Below, in pieces: positions 1 through 9,600 of a stretch of 64,000 nucleotides of DNA. The notes below the pieces were generated by a model that saw only the letters and a program-made list of their open reading frames with translations, did no database searches and was not told the DNA's origin. The stretch comes from Pseudoalteromonas luteoviolacea (lineage in GTDB: Bacteria > Pseudomonadota > Gammaproteobacteria > Enterobacterales > Alteromonadaceae), in assembly GCF_018100925.1 (NCBI RefSeq), contig NZ_JAGJEH010000006.1, positions 186,001 through 250,000 of the forward strand, in the 5' to 3' direction. The stretch's first letter is position 1, and every line of letters begins with the position of its first letter. A program made the position numbers and the translations under genes.

Positions 1-1215
1 CCAAACTTCTCGTTAGATGGAGATATCATACCTGGCGGTCAGTGGCTCATGAATAAGTTTCAATGTAAAAAATCAGCTCTTCAAATGTTTGATATTATTG
101 CCTCGTCTGAAAGAAAGTTATTTAAGCCAAACCGATGCTACATTTGCAAGCAACTATATCAATCTGTTCATCATCATTATCACCGTCTATGTAATGAGTG
201 TTCATCCTTTAACTTTCAGCGCAGAAGTGATAAAGCAGATCTAAATGGACGAATTGCTTTATTAACAGGGGGAAGAGTCAAAATTGGTTTTCAAATCGCG
301 TTAAAGCTACTACGTGCTGGTGCGAAAGTGATTGTAACTAGTCGCTTTAAGTACGATACTGCAAGACGTTATATGTTAGAACATGACTATGAAGATTGGG
401 CAGATAACTTAATTATATATGGCCTTGATTTAAAACATATTCCTTCAGTGGAATCTTTTATTGAATATATAGTTAAACGTTATGATAAGCTCGATATTCT
501 TATCAATAATGCTGCGCAAACAATAAAAAAGCCTCAGAGTTACTATCAAGAAATGGCCAAGCGAGAAAACGCCCTTTTAGAATGTGTTGATCGCAATTTA
601 CTCAGTCACTTCCTTGATCCTCAGTTAGAAAGTGAGAACCATCATTGGTTAACCTATTCTAGATTATCAAAGCCTAGTGTCATCGATAGCACTATGCTTG
701 ATGAGTTTTCCGAGCCAGTCGACATATCACCTCAGAATAGTTGGACAAAAACAGCAGAAAATATAGATACACTTGAATTTTTAGAAACGCAAACTATTAA
801 TACAACAGCTCCGTTTTTACTTTGCACTAAACTAAAAAGCCTGCTTCAAAAATCTAGCTTGGAAAGAAAGTTCATAATCAATGTATCGGCGATGGAAGGA
901 CAATTTAATCGAAAAAATAAAACTCACCGTCACCCCCATACAAATATGGCAAAAGCGGCGCTAAATATGATGACAAGAACAATCGCATCTGATTACGTAA
1001 AACAAGATATATACGTCAATAGTGTTGATACTGGGTGGGTAACTCAGGAAAACCCCTTACCAATTAAATCACGTAATCGAGCTATAGGTGTTGTCCCCCC
1101 TTTAGACTGTATTGACGGGGCTGCCAGAGTATTGGCTCCAATTTTTGAAGCTATTAATGGAGCTACTCCTACTTATGGGCGATTTCTAAAAGATTATCAT
1201 GAATGCGCATGGTAA
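1..1215 (+). CDS. SDR-family oxidoreductase-like protein with N-terminal Cys cluster (5' partial)
   Basis: This is a short-chain dehydrogenase/reductase-like protein; substrate unknown. The frame is open from base 1 and the first ATG is at 49 with no good ribosome site, so the real start is probably outside the window. Counting from ATG 49, a zinc-ribbon-like segment (CYICK near residue 30, LCNEC near 48) precedes a Rossmann domain whose nucleotide loop is LLTGGRVKIG near residue 75. The SDR marker NNAAQT follows near residue 152 and the strand NVSAMEG carries a candidate catalytic Ser. The canonical Tyr-x3-Lys appears as TNMAK, so Lys is kept but Tyr is replaced by Thr. This matches, from memory, a family shared by bacteria and plants with the same substitution. 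The classical dehydrogenase mechanism is therefore doubtful. It sits beside a decayed, IS-disturbed region. Confidence 0.7.
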   Translation, partial: PNFSLDGDIIPGGQWLMNKFQCKKSALQMFDIIASSERKLFKPNRCYICKQLYQSVHHHYHRLCNECSSFNFQRRSDKADLNGRIALLTGGRVKIGFQIALKLLRAGAKVIVTSRFKYDTARRYMLEHDYEDWADNLIIYGLDLKHIPSVESFIEYIVKRYDKLDILINNAAQTIKKPQSYYQEMAKRENALLECVDRNLLSHFLDPQLESENHHWLTYSRLSKPSVIDSTMLDEFSEPVDISPQNSWTKTAENIDTLEFLETQTINTTAPFLLCTKLKSLLQKSSLERKFIINVSAMEGQFNRKNKTHRHPHTNMAKAALNMMTRTIASDYVKQDIYVNSVDTGWVTQENPLPIKSRNRAIGVVPPLDCIDGAARVLAPIFEAINGATPTYGRFLKDYHECAW

Positions 1216-1252
1216 AAATAAAAAATTCATTAGACAATGATAACAATAAATA

Positions 1253-1545
1253 ATGATGCTCGCGGTTGATGTTGATCATAGAGATGGTTTTGCGTGTGTT
1301 GCAGGTGTTTCTTTTAACGATTGACCAGACAAAATTGAAAGCGGCTCTTATATCAGCACAGTTTCTAACGTAAAAGAATATGAAGCTGGTAGCTTCTATC
1401 TTAGAAAGTAGCCCTTTATTGCTATCCTATTGAATGAACATTGCCTAAAACCAAACATGATTGTCATCGATGGTTATGTTTGATTGAATTGAATGGTATT
1501 AAGAAAGCTGGGCTTGGCGCACATTTATACAGAGCACTTAATTAT
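1253..1545 (+). pseudogene. Decayed endonuclease V-like gene, interrupted by an IS
   Basis: Read from the ATG pair at 1253/1256, the frame gives a recognisable endonuclease V (deoxyinosine 3' endonuclease, Nfi family) protein. It has LAVDV at the start, CVAGVSF, an EYEAGSFYLR block, the strand IVIDGYV, and after a frame change GLGAHLYRAL. The reading is broken by in-frame TGA after SFND, TAG after YLRK, and TGA after DGYV. At least two stops sit where tryptophan is expected. A frameshift follows near 1488-1493. Homology ends at about 1545, where the IS begins, and the 3' half is missing. The functional family repairs deaminated adenine in DNA; this copy cannot encode it. The assignment is from motif recall. 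Confidence 0.65.
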
Positions 1546-1580
1546 CGCTACTCCAGCTTTAGTACAGTTTATTAGTAGAG

Positions 1581-2394
1581 CTATGCAGCCTCAAGATAGC
1601 TCATTGGAGTTTGATCTCCTAGTGCACCCTGAGGCCATTCATAATTATATATCTAACCACTCGTCTGTAATGTCACGAACTTGCTGAAATGATTCAAACA
1701 GGTATAAATCCAATACTTTTTCTCGGTAGCTACGATTTAATCGCTCAACAAAACCATTCTGATATGGACTATCAGGTTTTAATAAACTCAAGTTTATGCA
1801 TTTTTCAGTAGCTCAATTTTCCTGAGCACTCGATGTAAACTCAGGACCATTATCCACTCGAATTTGTTTGGGTTTTCCGCGCCATGCAATGACCCGTTCC
1901 AACACTCGAATAACGCGTTCAGCTGTCAGGCTTATATCGGCCTCAATTGCTATTGCTTGACGGTTGTAATCATCCAGCACATTCAGTGTTCTAAAGCGAT
2001 GTCCGTAATTAAGCGCATCGCTCATAAAATCCATCGACCACGAGTCATTATGTTTGCTCGGTGCGCTTAACGGCTTTGATGTGCGTGTTGGTACAAGGCG
2101 TTTCCCTTTTCGTCTAAGGTTAAGTTTAAGCATGTTATACACTCGCTCAACGCGTTTTTTATTCCATACTTTGCCTTGATGTCTAAGTCGTTTAAACAGC
2201 TTTGGCATGCCCCACTTAGGGTGCCGCTCAACAAGCGCTAACAAAGCATCAATCACATCATCATCCGATGGTCGCTTGCATTTACAGTAATAAACGCTTC
2301 GACCTAAACCCGCTACATCACAAGCAAGTGCTACACTAACCTCAAACCGTGCTCGTAAGTATTCGACCCAAGCTCTGCGTCTGCTTGTTTTCAC
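1581..2394 (-). pseudogene. IS3-family transposase OrfB (DDE), broken
   Basis: The intact part (stop at 1813) starts with MKTSRRRAWV and contains the HTH_21-like region (HPKWGMPKLFKRLR) and an rve integrase core. SWSMDF supplies the first catalytic Asp and VDNGPEFTSS the second. After SSAQEN a TGA replaces an expected Trp codon. A one-base frameshift then restores a typical tail with LEFIKP, QNGFVERLNR (catalytic Glu) and YREKVLDLYLF. A second frameshift follows DEWLD before the ending YNYEWPQGALG and PMSYLEAA, with the stop at 1581. Together these show a full-length ancestral OrfB that has since decayed. Confidence 0.8.
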
Positions 2395-2647
2395 TACTTT
2401 TTTGAGATGATTTCCTCTGTTTTAAACTGAGAGTCGCAAACATATCTTTTAGCTTGCGATGTTCACCTTCAAGCCCTTTTAAACGTTTAACGTCAGAGGC
2501 TTCCATCCCACCATATTTAGAGCGCCACTTATAAAATGTACTTTGGCCAACACCATGTTTACGGCATATTTCCGGTACAGGCACACCCGATTCAGCTTCT
2601 TTGATCATGCCGACTATCTGTGTCTCAGTGAACTTACTTCTTCGCAT
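2342..2647 (-). CDS. IS3-family transposase OrfA
   Basis: The 101-residue protein has an N-terminal helix-turn-helix of the HTH_8/transposase_8 type (KFTETQIVGMIKEAESG, then EICRKHGVGQSTFYKWRSKYGG). A leucine-zipper-like segment follows (LKGLEGEHRKLKDMFATLSL). It overlaps orfB by about 50 bases in another frame, as expected for programmed -1 frameshifting to an OrfAB transposase in IS3 elements. OrfA binds the IS ends and helps regulate transposition. The frame itself is open, but because orfB is broken it can give only OrfA. The last 25 or so residues after the zipper are probably the normal out-of-frame tail. Confidence 0.75.
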   Translation of the reverse strand: MRRSKFTETQIVGMIKEAESGVPVPEICRKHGVGQSTFYKWRSKYGGMEASDVKRLKGLEGEHRKLKDMFATLSLKQRKSSQKSSENKQTQSLGRILTSTV

Positions 2648-2704
2648 CGTAAAATTTCCTTTTTATATTGATAGAAATTCTACTTAATGAACTGCTTCAG
2701 TTAA

Positions 2705-3046
2705 TGGGGAGTTACACTCTCTATTTTTGGTGGCTTATTTTATGATCCTGTTGCAGGACTTGAGCTACTATTTGAATTTGAAGATGGCTCACAACTAATC
2801 ATGAAAGCAGCCACTTTGAGATCGGGCACTAAACTACGCTTATCGTACACTAGACACAGTGCGATTGACTCTGATGGAAATCGAATTCCAGATGTAGGTA
2901 CATCTATCGAAGGAACTTATCAATTTTCGTCGCAATATAAGCTTGAGCAGTACATTCAAAAGGCGGCTGAGTACGAAATTAGAGTAAGAGTAATTTATTC
3001 AGGAGTAAGGGGCAGAGTTACGTTCGTCCCCATTAACAGGACTTAA
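2705..3046 (+). CDS. Hypothetical protein, probably 5'-truncated by the IS
   Basis: Family not recognised. The first ATG is at 2801 (81 residues), but the frame stays open upstream through 2705 and the upstream residues look protein-like (IFGGLFYDPVAGLELLFEFEDG). The original gene therefore probably began further upstream and lost its start to the IS end, which lies at about 2716. The remainder is basic, predicted beta-rich and soluble, with no signal peptide or membrane segment. It is not a continuation of endonuclease V, so the IS now joins pieces of two different genes. It is followed 3 bases later by a small membrane-protein gene, so the two may once have formed an operon. Whether it is translated from ATG 2801 is unknown. 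Confidence 0.4.
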   Translation, partial: WGVTLSIFGGLFYDPVAGLELLFEFEDGSQLIMKAATLRSGTKLRLSYTRHSAIDSDGNRIPDVGTSIEGTYQFSSQYKLEQYIQKAAEYEIRVRVIYSGVRGRVTFVPINRT

Positions 3047-3049
3047 ACT

Positions 3050-3280
3050 ATGATAGAAATGCTTAGAAATGGCGAATTACATTTAGCTCCGGTAGTGCTT
3101 GTGATTCAAGTGTTAATTTGTCTTGCGATTAATATTTTCGTGGCACAGAAATATAAATACAGTAAGGTTGTTGCAGTTTGCATGGCAGTGGTCCCCCTTC
3201 TAAATATGTATGCGACGTGTGTTTATATTGCCTTGGCAATTTTTCATTCAAGAAAGCCTCTGAGCAACAGTGAAAACTGA
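3050..3280 (+). CDS. Small two-helix membrane protein, hypothetical
   Basis: A 76-residue protein beginning 3 bases after the previous stop, so probably co-transcribed. It has two predicted transmembrane helices (about residues 15-32, VVLVIQVLICLAINIFV, and 39-64, VVAVCMAVVPLLNMYA onward) separated by a short basic loop KYKYSK, with a short hydrophilic C-terminus. I do not recognise the family. Small membrane proteins next to small soluble ones can be immunity or toxin partners, but nothing here shows that. Confidence 0.45.
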   Translation: MIEMLRNGELHLAPVVLVIQVLICLAINIFVAQKYKYSKVVAVCMAVVPLLNMYATCVYIALAIFHSRKPLSNSEN

Positions 3281-3725
3281 TTGGCATATGGGCTGAGCCT
3301 ACATTGCGGCTTGGCCTAAAAGCTCATTCTCCGTGACTTGTATTTGTGGCTATATTTATCGCAATAAAAAGTGTCGCTGAAGCCTCTAATGCAATTCAAT
3401 TGAACACTCTTTAGCCACACTGCGTTTTAGCCTGACTTACCAACGTTATTGCAGCCCAATTAAGCACTGCTATGTTTCAAAAATGCAGAAAGCCCAATAT
3501 CACAATTCGATAATAGTTGTTCAAATCGAGTATTTGGTTGTTTGACGTTTAAAACCTGTACTTTAACCAAGCAACTCCAATTTATGAACTTCTTCATATC
3601 CGGATAAGAAACAATCACTCAAATTAATTCTGAAATTCGCAATTTTCGTATCCTTAAATAATAATTTGGGAAGGCAAATTTGATATTCCAGGGAATCGGA
3701 GTACGTAACTTTCTTGGGTAACAAT
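3281..3725. other. Non-coding stretch upstream of the chemoreceptor
   Basis: About 445 bases with no convincing gene on either strand. A run TTGACG at about 3542 is followed by an AT-rich stretch and could be part of a promoter, but the -10 is poor. I looked for a flagellar sigma-28 promoter (TAAA...GCCGATAA) ahead of the chemoreceptor and did not find one. No clear hairpin terminator follows the small membrane protein. Confidence 0.4.
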
Positions 3726-5738
3726 ATGAACTTGAGTAAAAAGCTTTATTTGGCCTTTGGCTGCCTCATTGCATTGATGGTGTTTTCCAGTACTGTCGTT
3801 TGGTTTAAAGTTTCCACCGAAACTGCCCGCGCATTTGAAGTAAAAGGCGACGATTTGCCGGGCATGATTTTGTACAACCGACTGCTGCACTTAGAGTATC
3901 AATTAAGCAACATCGCACTGGAATACCTAAATGGAGATATCAGTAAAGTTGGGCAATTTAACCAACTGTTTGAGCGGTTCAAATCTACCCAAAAAGAGCT
4001 ATATGGATATGAGTCGGCAAAACAAGCTGACCGCGAGAAAATGGCGCGGATCATGACCCTTGCTGAAACCTTCCACCGTGAAGTTAACAACGAAATATTC
4101 GCCAAATATGACCCAAGAGCTTATGAACAGGTGAAGCGACGCGTAGACAAGCTTGATCAAGAAACGGGTGAACAGTTGGAAAGTTTACTGGACTCTTTAA
4201 AAGAGCAAGAATTCAATGACGCGCTTAAATCTACCGATTTACAAGAGTCACTCAACGATGACTTACCGGGAGTCAGATACTATCTAGAACTGGTCGATGA
4301 AGCTGGCGATATGATAGCGGCCATCATTTCTCATACCACAGGAGCAACCGGTGCAGAAGCTGATTTTAATGACGATGCAGAAAGCTTTAAGCACTACTTA
4401 AATTTACTCAAGCCACTTGAACAAAAACCGAATGAGCTGCGAGATATTGCTCGTATTGAAGAGATGTTCGGCACAATTCAACGCGAAGCTAAACATGTAT
4501 TTGAAAGCTATGACTCTACGGCATATGTGACAGCACAGCGTAAACTCGCTGATTTGACGTCAAAGCAAATGATTGAGCTGTCTAAAATCCTTGATGTATC
4601 GAGCGAAGAAGAAAAAGACGATGCCATAAGGGCATTAGACCTACTCGTAGAAGGTCTCAATACCACCTTGGTGATTATTATTATGATCACTTTAATCGCG
4701 GCCATCATAGCGATTGCGGTTGCCTATGTGATCAGCCGTTCGATTGTAACCAGATTGAGCCAAGTGCTTACGATAGCCGAAAGAATAAGTGAAGGTGATA
4801 TTTCAAGACCACTTCTGTCTCATGAAGGTAAGGATGAAATTGATAGCTTGGCCGAAGCCACTAACAAAATGTCGAACTCGTTGAATACGTTATTACAAGC
4901 TATCAGCAATGTGGTGAATGATGTTAAAACTTCCAGCGACAACATTGCAGAGACCAATAACCAGATAGCGTCTCGCAGTCAGGCGTCAGCAGATCAGTCC
5001 ACTCAGGTTGCTACGGCAATCGAACAAATGAGTGCCACGGTATCAGAGGTAGCATCGCAAAGTCAGGTCGCAGCAAGTCATGCAGATGGCGCGCGCAGCC
5101 TTGCATCTGAAGGGGGATCAACGGTTACATCAACGGTAGAGAAAATAAAGTCAGCTTCCAATGAGGTACAAGACACCGCTGAAAATGTCACCCATCTCGG
5201 TGAGCTCAGTAGCCAAATAGGCAATGTGATTGGCGTGATAGGTAGTATTGCAGAACAAACTAATCTACTGGCGCTCAATGCTGCAATTGAAGCTGCGCGT
5301 GCAGGCGAACAGGGCCGCGGGTTTGCCGTAGTAGCAGATGAAGTTCGAACCTTAGCCGAGCGCACTTCAAAAGCCACTGAAGAAGTTGTCAGTACTGTGC
5401 AGTCAATTCAATCTCAAACCGAGCATGCTGTTAAGTCCATGGAAAACAGTGTTGCTCAAGTAAATCATAGTGTTTCTATGGCTGAAGATGCGGGAACACA
5501 ACTCGAAGGCATTGTTACAGGTGCCAGTGAAATTGCGTCCATGATCCAGTCAATCGCAACTGCCACCGAGGAGCAATCTGTTGTCGCAAGCGAAATGGCA
5601 CGTGATATTTCACAAATTGAGCAATCGAGTCAGAGCTCCTTGCAAGACACGCAAGTCGCAGCGCACTCTGCACAAGAGCTTAACAAGCAAGCCGAAGAGC
5701 TGGCTGTTTTAGTGAGTCGATTTAGATTACGTAGTTAG
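3726..5738 (+). CDS. Methyl-accepting chemotaxis protein
   Basis: A transmembrane chemoreceptor that passes ligand signals to CheA/CheW. Start taken at ATG 3726 (670 residues); a TTG 12 bases upstream is possible. The first membrane helix is [22 protein letters not shown] helical periplasmic sensor of about 290 residues follows, then a second helix near residues 312-336 ([24 protein letters not shown]), a HAMP linker ([19 protein letters not shown]) and a long coiled-coil cytoplasmic domain. The hairpin tip carries the highly conserved signature [32 protein letters not shown]. There is no C-terminal pentapeptide for CheR tethering. The ligand cannot be told from sequence; the sensor has the look of the long helical-bimodular class. 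It stands alone, without che genes nearby, like most chemoreceptors in this group. Confidence 0.93.
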   Translation: MNLSKKLYLAFGCLIALMVFSSTVVWFKVSTETARAFEVKGDDLPGMILYNRLLHLEYQLSNIALEYLNGDISKVGQFNQLFERFKSTQKELYGYESAKQADREKMARIMTLAETFHREVNNEIFAKYDPRAYEQVKRRVDKLDQETGEQLESLLDSLKEQEFNDALKSTDLQESLNDDLPGVRYYLELVDEAGDMIAAIISHTTGATGAEADFNDDAESFKHYLNLLKPLEQKPNELRDIARIEEMFGTIQREAKHVFESYDSTAYVTAQRKLADLTSKQMIELSKILDVSSEEEKDDAIRALDLLVEGLNTTLVIIIMITLIAAIIAIAVAYVISRSIVTRLSQVLTIAERISEGDISRPLLSHEGKDEIDSLAEATNKMSNSLNTLLQAISNVVNDVKTSSDNIAETNNQIASRSQASADQSTQVATAIEQMSATVSEVASQSQVAASHADGARSLASEGGSTVTSTVEKIKSASNEVQDTAENVTHLGELSSQIGNVIGVIGSIAEQTNLLALNAAIEAARAGEQGRGFAVVADEVRTLAERTSKATEEVVSTVQSIQSQTEHAVKSMENSVAQVNHSVSMAEDAGTQLEGIVTGASEIASMIQSIATATEEQSVVASEMARDISQIEQSSQSSLQDTQVAAHSAQELNKQAEELAVLVSRFRLRS

Positions 5739-5835
5739 TCAAACTGGTAACTAGACGCACAAAGATTTAAAATAGGGCTTTTTACGGGCAGTAATCAGCT
5801 CTATTGCTCCCTTTTGCGTACACAAAGGTTCCACT

Positions 5836-6459
5836 ATGACAAAGACACGCGGTAACTTGTTTATTTTATCTGCCCCTTCAGGTGCTGGTAAATCTAGCCT
5901 CATCAAAGCTTTATTGGACAAACAAGCCAACATTAAAGTTTCAGTATCCCATACAACACGCTCCCCTCGTCCGGGAGAAAATAATGGTGAGCACTACCAC
6001 TTTGTCACAGTGGATGAATTTAAAACGTTGATCGATAAAGGGGACTTTTTTGAGTGGGCGCAAGTATTTGAGAACTACTATGGCACATCAAAACAGGCCA
6101 TTGAAGATCAACTAAACAATGGTATTGATGTTTTTCTAGACATCGACTGGCAAGGTGCAAGACAAGTTAGAACGCTTTTACCTGAAGTAAAAACAATATT
6201 TATTTTACCTCCTTCTCAAAGTGAACTGGAGCAGCGCTTAAACAATCGCGGCCAAGATTCTCAAGAAGTAATCGCATCAAGAATGGCCGAAGCAAAATCA
6301 GAAAGTAGTCATTACAACGAGTTTGACTATGTCATTGTCAACGACAATTTTGAGACTGCTTTAACAGAACTTGAGCACATCGTTGTTGCCGCGAGACTAC
6401 AAACTAAAGCACAACAAGTACGTCATCAGACCCTAATAACGGAACTGTTAGCAGAATAA
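5836..6459 (+). CDS. gmk: Guanylate kinase
   Basis: Phosphorylates GMP to GDP with ATP in the cytoplasm, an essential step of guanine nucleotide supply. The 207-residue length matches the family. The P-loop is APSGAGKSS (residues 13-21). The GMP-binding block follows with [11 protein letters not shown] and GEHYHFV, then [13 protein letters not shown] and [10 protein letters not shown]. It begins the gmk-rpoZ-spoT order found in enteric bacteria, which ties GMP supply to the ppGpp enzyme encoded downstream. About 120 bases separate it from rpoZ, enough for a separate promoter. Confidence 0.97.
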   Translation: MTKTRGNLFILSAPSGAGKSSLIKALLDKQANIKVSVSHTTRSPRPGENNGEHYHFVTVDEFKTLIDKGDFFEWAQVFENYYGTSKQAIEDQLNNGIDVFLDIDWQGARQVRTLLPEVKTIFILPPSQSELEQRLNNRGQDSQEVIASRMAEAKSESSHYNEFDYVIVNDNFETALTELEHIVVAARLQTKAQQVRHQTLITELLAE

Positions 6460-6513
6460 ACCTGCATTGTTCCCTATTACTGTGTAGATTAACGATAAAT
6501 TTTAACCATTCAC

Positions 6514-6542
6514 TTGGCGAACTCGGTGGTTTCAAGTAAACT
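6514..6542 (+). promoter_or_regulatory. Candidate sigma-70 promoter for rpoZ
   Basis: TTGGCG (6514-6519) and TAAACT (6537-6542) are separated by 17 bases and lie about 38 bases upstream of the rpoZ ATG. Each hexamer matches the consensus in four of six positions. Inference from sequence only. Confidence 0.4.
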
Positions 6543-6580
6543 AGCCCTTTGCTAAATGTATAATTTTTTGGAGTGCTTCG

Positions 6581-6856
6581 ATGGCTCGCGTAACTGTAGA
6601 AGATGCAGTAGATAAAATTGGTAACCGTTTCGATTTAATCCTTGTTGCAGCGCGTCGCGCTCGTCAAATTTCTGTTGGTGGCAAAGATCCAATGGTTGAT
6701 GCTGAAAATGACAAGCCAACCGTTATTGCGCTACGTGAAATTGAAGAAGGTCTGGTAACAACAGACTCTCTAGATATGATCGATCGTGAAGAGCAACAAA
6801 ACCAAGAGGCCGCTGAGCTTGCAGCTGTAGCAGCTATCGTTGGTGGTAACCGCTAA
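6581..6856 (+). CDS. rpoZ: DNA-directed RNA polymerase omega subunit
   Basis: A 91-residue omega subunit that wraps the beta' C-terminus, aids RNA polymerase assembly and forms part of the ppGpp-binding site 1. It starts [20 protein letters not shown], then AARRARQI with the conserved basic motif, and ends in an acidic and alanine-rich tail of usual length. A good GGAG ribosome site precedes the ATG. It is placed between gmk and spoT as in E. coli, so a ppGpp target subunit and the ppGpp synthase/hydrolase are neighbours. A strong terminator follows it, making spoT likely to use its own promoter in addition to read-through. Confidence 0.97.
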   Translation: MARVTVEDAVDKIGNRFDLILVAARRARQISVGGKDPMVDAENDKPTVIALREIEEGLVTTDSLDMIDREEQQNQEAAELAAVAAIVGGNR

Positions 6857-6906
6857 AATAAACTTCTAGACGGCTTTTAAAGCCGAATCTAAGCAAAGTT
6901 TAAGAT

Positions 6907-6935
6907 AACGCCAGCTTCTAGCTGGCGTTTTTTTT
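6907..6935 (+). terminator. Rho-independent terminator after rpoZ
   Basis: A 9-bp perfect stem AACGCCAGC/GCTGGCGTT with a five-base loop, followed by a run of T (about nine with the end of the stem). It lies 50 bases after the rpoZ stop. Confidence 0.85.
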
Positions 6936-6966
6936 CATTATATTGCAAAAGCTATACGCGTATGCG

Positions 6967-6995
6967 TTGGCTTCCGAGCCAATTCATCGTATATT
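6967..6995 (+). promoter_or_regulatory. Candidate sigma-70 promoter for spoT
   Basis: TTGGCT (6967-6972) and TATATT (6990-6995) with a 17-base spacer, placed between the rpoZ terminator and the spoT start 45 bases downstream. The location after a strong terminator supports it; not tested. Confidence 0.45.
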
Positions 6996-7039
6996 CAATA
7001 ATAACTATCTATTAACTTCACTGGAACATTGGAGTGTGA

Positions 7040-9142
7040 ATGTATCTATTTGAAGGCCTCAAGAAAAAAATCTCAGAGTACCTATCACCAGAAGACGTCG
7101 AGCTGGTACAAAAAGCCTATGTTGTCGCTCGTGAAGCGCATGAAGGTCAGACTCGCTCAAGTGGTGAACCCTATATCACTCACCCGGTTGAAGTGACACA
7201 GATACTTGCCAGCATGAAGTTAGACCATGAAACCCTCATGGCTGCACTGATGCATGATGTTATCGAAGACACCGATTTTAGTCAGGCGGATCTGGCTGAG
7301 ATATTTGGTGAAACCGTTGCTGAACTCGTTGCCGGAGTCAGTAAGCTAGACAAACTCGACTTTAAAGATAAAAAAGAGTTTCAAGCTGAAAACTATCGCA
7401 AGATGATCATGGCAATGACACAAGATATACGTGTTATTCTTATCAAACTGGCTGATAGAACACATAATATGCGCACATTAGGGTTTTTAAGACCTGAAAA
7501 ACGTCGACGCATTGCCAGAGAAACACTCGAAATATTTGCGCCTATTGCCAATCGTTTAGGTATCCACGATATCAAAAATGAACTTGAAGACTTAGGTTTT
7601 CAAGCCTTGTATCCAATGCGCCATCGAGCGTTAAAATCTGAAGTTGCCAAAGCGCGTGGTAACCGTAAAGAGGTGATCAGCAATATTCAGACAGAGATTG
7701 AATCTCGTTTAGAAGAAAGTGGTATCACGGCTTCTGTCAAAGGGCGTGAAAAACACCTTTATAGCATTTACCGTAAGATGCTCAATAAAGAGCTACTTTT
7801 TAATGAAGTCATGGATATTTATGCTTTTCGCATCAATGTCGACGACATAGATACCTGTTATCGAGTCCTCGGTGTAGCTCACAACTTGTATAAGCCAATT
7901 GAAACACGCTTCAAAGACTATATCGCGGTACCTAAGACCAATGGCTATCAATCTTTACACACCTCGCTAGTCGGCCCACACGGTATCCCTGTTGAAATTC
8001 AGATCCGTACCCATGATATGGATCATATGGCAGACAAAGGGGTTGCGGCACATTGGATGTATAAAAAATCAGGTGACAGTGCGGGACATACAGCTCAGCA
8101 ACGCGCGCGTCAGTGGATGCAAAGCTTACTTGAATTACAGCAAAGTGCCGGTTCATCATTTGAATTTGTCGAAAACGTCAAAACAGAGCTCTTCCCTGAA
8201 GAGATTTATGTGTTTACGCCAGATGGCCGAATCGTCGAGCTCCCCATGGGCGCGACTGCTGTTGATTTTGCTTATGCCGTTCATACCGATGTTGGTAACA
8301 CCTGCGTTGGAGCTCGAGTTAACCGCAAACCTTATCCGCTGAGCAAAGCACTAGACACAGGCCAAACGGTTGAAGTTATTACCAGTTCTGGGGCGCACCC
8401 CAATGCGACATGGCTTAATTTCATCGTCACAGGTAAAGCGCGTTTAGGCGTGAGAAACTACCTGAAAAGCCAACATCAAGAAGAGTCCATTCAACTTGGT
8501 CGACGACTGCTCGACTCTGCGTTAGGCGAACAAAAACTGGATGATATTCCAACCGAGCAAATTGAGCGCGTACTAGAAGAACACGACCTCAATACCCTGC
8601 TTGAGCTGTTAGTCGAGATTGGCAACGGTAATATTATGAGTGTGCTCATAGCCAAACGCCTACTGCAAGCGGACGATGGTATTGAAAGCCTTGCTAAACA
8701 AGCAAAGGCAGCAATAATTGGTACTGAAGGTATGCTTGTCACCTATGCTAAATGCTGCCGCCCTGTTCCCGGTGATGCCATCGCAGCCTACGTTAGCCAA
8801 GGTAAAGGCTTAATGGTACACAGACAAGAGTGTCGCAACATCAAAGGCTGGGAAAGCGAGCGCGCTAAATATTGTGTTGTAAAATGGGAAGATAACCCAG
8901 AAAAAGAATACATTGCAGCCCTGCGCGTTGAAATCATCAATCACCAAGGTGCGCTAGCTAAGCTGACCAATGTGGTTGCCAGTGCACAAGCGAATATTGT
9001 TGAAATCGCCACTGAAGAAAAAGAAAGTAATTTATATATTATAGATTTAGGCGTGACCGTTAAAGATAGGATCCACGTCGCAAATATTATGCGTAAGATT
9101 CGCGTTATGCCAGACGTGCAACGCGTGTATAGAAAACGCTAA
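7040..9142 (+). CDS. spoT: Bifunctional (p)ppGpp synthetase/hydrolase SpoT
   Basis: Makes and, mainly, degrades the alarmone (p)ppGpp that sets growth rate and stress responses. The 700 residues match E. coli SpoT. Domains in order: HD hydrolase (about residues 20-195, with the manganese-binding pair H72-D73 in MHDVIEDT, and DRTHNMRTL); RelA/SpoT synthetase (about 235-345, [25 protein letters not shown]); TGS (about 385-445, [14 protein letters not shown]); a helical and zinc-finger-like region ([11 protein letters not shown]); and a C-terminal ACT domain (about 630-698). The intact HD motif argues for active hydrolase. It overlaps no neighbour; ridA follows after 11 bases with its own ribosome site, so both are probably on one transcript. 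Confidence 0.97.
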   Translation: MYLFEGLKKKISEYLSPEDVELVQKAYVVAREAHEGQTRSSGEPYITHPVEVTQILASMKLDHETLMAALMHDVIEDTDFSQADLAEIFGETVAELVAGVSKLDKLDFKDKKEFQAENYRKMIMAMTQDIRVILIKLADRTHNMRTLGFLRPEKRRRIARETLEIFAPIANRLGIHDIKNELEDLGFQALYPMRHRALKSEVAKARGNRKEVISNIQTEIESRLEESGITASVKGREKHLYSIYRKMLNKELLFNEVMDIYAFRINVDDIDTCYRVLGVAHNLYKPIETRFKDYIAVPKTNGYQSLHTSLVGPHGIPVEIQIRTHDMDHMADKGVAAHWMYKKSGDSAGHTAQQRARQWMQSLLELQQSAGSSFEFVENVKTELFPEEIYVFTPDGRIVELPMGATAVDFAYAVHTDVGNTCVGARVNRKPYPLSKALDTGQTVEVITSSGAHPNATWLNFIVTGKARLGVRNYLKSQHQEESIQLGRRLLDSALGEQKLDDIPTEQIERVLEEHDLNTLLELLVEIGNGNIMSVLIAKRLLQADDGIESLAKQAKAAIIGTEGMLVTYAKCCRPVPGDAIAAYVSQGKGLMVHRQECRNIKGWESERAKYCVVKWEDNPEKEYIAALRVEIINHQGALAKLTNVVASAQANIVEIATEEKESNLYIIDLGVTVKDRIHVANIMRKIRVMPDVQRVYRKR

Positions 9143-9153
9143 AGGAAGTTATT

Positions 9154-9546
9154 ATGAACAAAGCGATTATTTCTACCGATCAAGCTCCTGCCGCAATCGG
9201 TACATACAATCAGGCCATTAAGGTTGGCACGGCTGTTTACTTATCTGGCCAAATTCCATTGGTGCCAAACACGATGGAAATCGTTTCAGAAGATTTTAGT
9301 GAGCAAACACACCAAGTATTTAAAAACCTATCAGCTGTATGTGAAGCGGCTGGCGGACAACTTCAGGACATGGTGAAAGTAAACATTTTCATGACGGACT
9401 TGAGTAACTTTGCAACCGTCAATGAGATTATGAGCCAATACTTTAAAACCCCATACCCTGCGAGAGCAGCAATAGGTGTAAAAGAGTTGCCAAAAAATGT
9501 ACAGATAGAAATTGACGGCATTATGGAGCTGCCTTCAATGAATTAA
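9154..9546 (+). CDS. ridA: RidA family 2-iminobutanoate/2-iminopropanoate deaminase
   Basis: Hydrolyses reactive enamine/imine intermediates released by PLP enzymes such as threonine dehydratase, protecting other PLP enzymes. The 130-residue protein starts with a strong AAGGA site 11 bases after spoT. It has the family blocks [22 protein letters not shown] and, near the end, [24 protein letters not shown], in which Arg is the substrate-binding residue of active RidA. The linkage to spoT is common in gammaproteobacteria. A terminator follows. A second, more divergent RidA-family gene lies near the window end. Confidence 0.93.
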   Translation: MNKAIISTDQAPAAIGTYNQAIKVGTAVYLSGQIPLVPNTMEIVSEDFSEQTHQVFKNLSAVCEAAGGQLQDMVKVNIFMTDLSNFATVNEIMSQYFKTPYPARAAIGVKELPKNVQIEIDGIMELPSMN

Positions 9547-9570
9547 TTTTTTCGTTGTAGCACTCACATC

Positions 9571-9600
9571 AAAACGGCCCGCTAAAAGTGGGCCGTTTTT
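9571..9600 (+). terminator. Terminator after ridA
   Basis: AAAACGGCCC-GCTAAAAGTG-GGCCGTTTTT: an 8 to 9-bp stem followed by five T. It closes the spoT-ridA unit. Confidence 0.85.

Larger units (their letters stand above)
1546..2716 (-). mobile_element. Degenerate IS3-family insertion sequence
   Basis: An element of about 1.17 kb carries overlapping orfA and orfB on the minus strand, the standard IS3-family layout. Imperfect terminal inverted repeats can be aligned: the right end, read inward on the minus strand, is TGTAACTCCCCATTAACTG, and the left end on the plus strand contains ACTCCAGCTTTAGTACAG. Both are followed by a related AGTT-ATTA stretch. The left end lies within the endonuclease V pseudogene. 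No clear target-site duplication is visible and the two flanks are not parts of one gene, suggesting an old insertion followed by deletion. The transposase carries a nonsense codon and two frameshifts, so the copy is inactive on its own. Confidence 0.75.

Noticed and set aside
3654-3890. Minus-strand frame over the chemoreceptor start
   Set aside because: Shadow of the chemoreceptor reading frame; low-complexity and no homology recognised.
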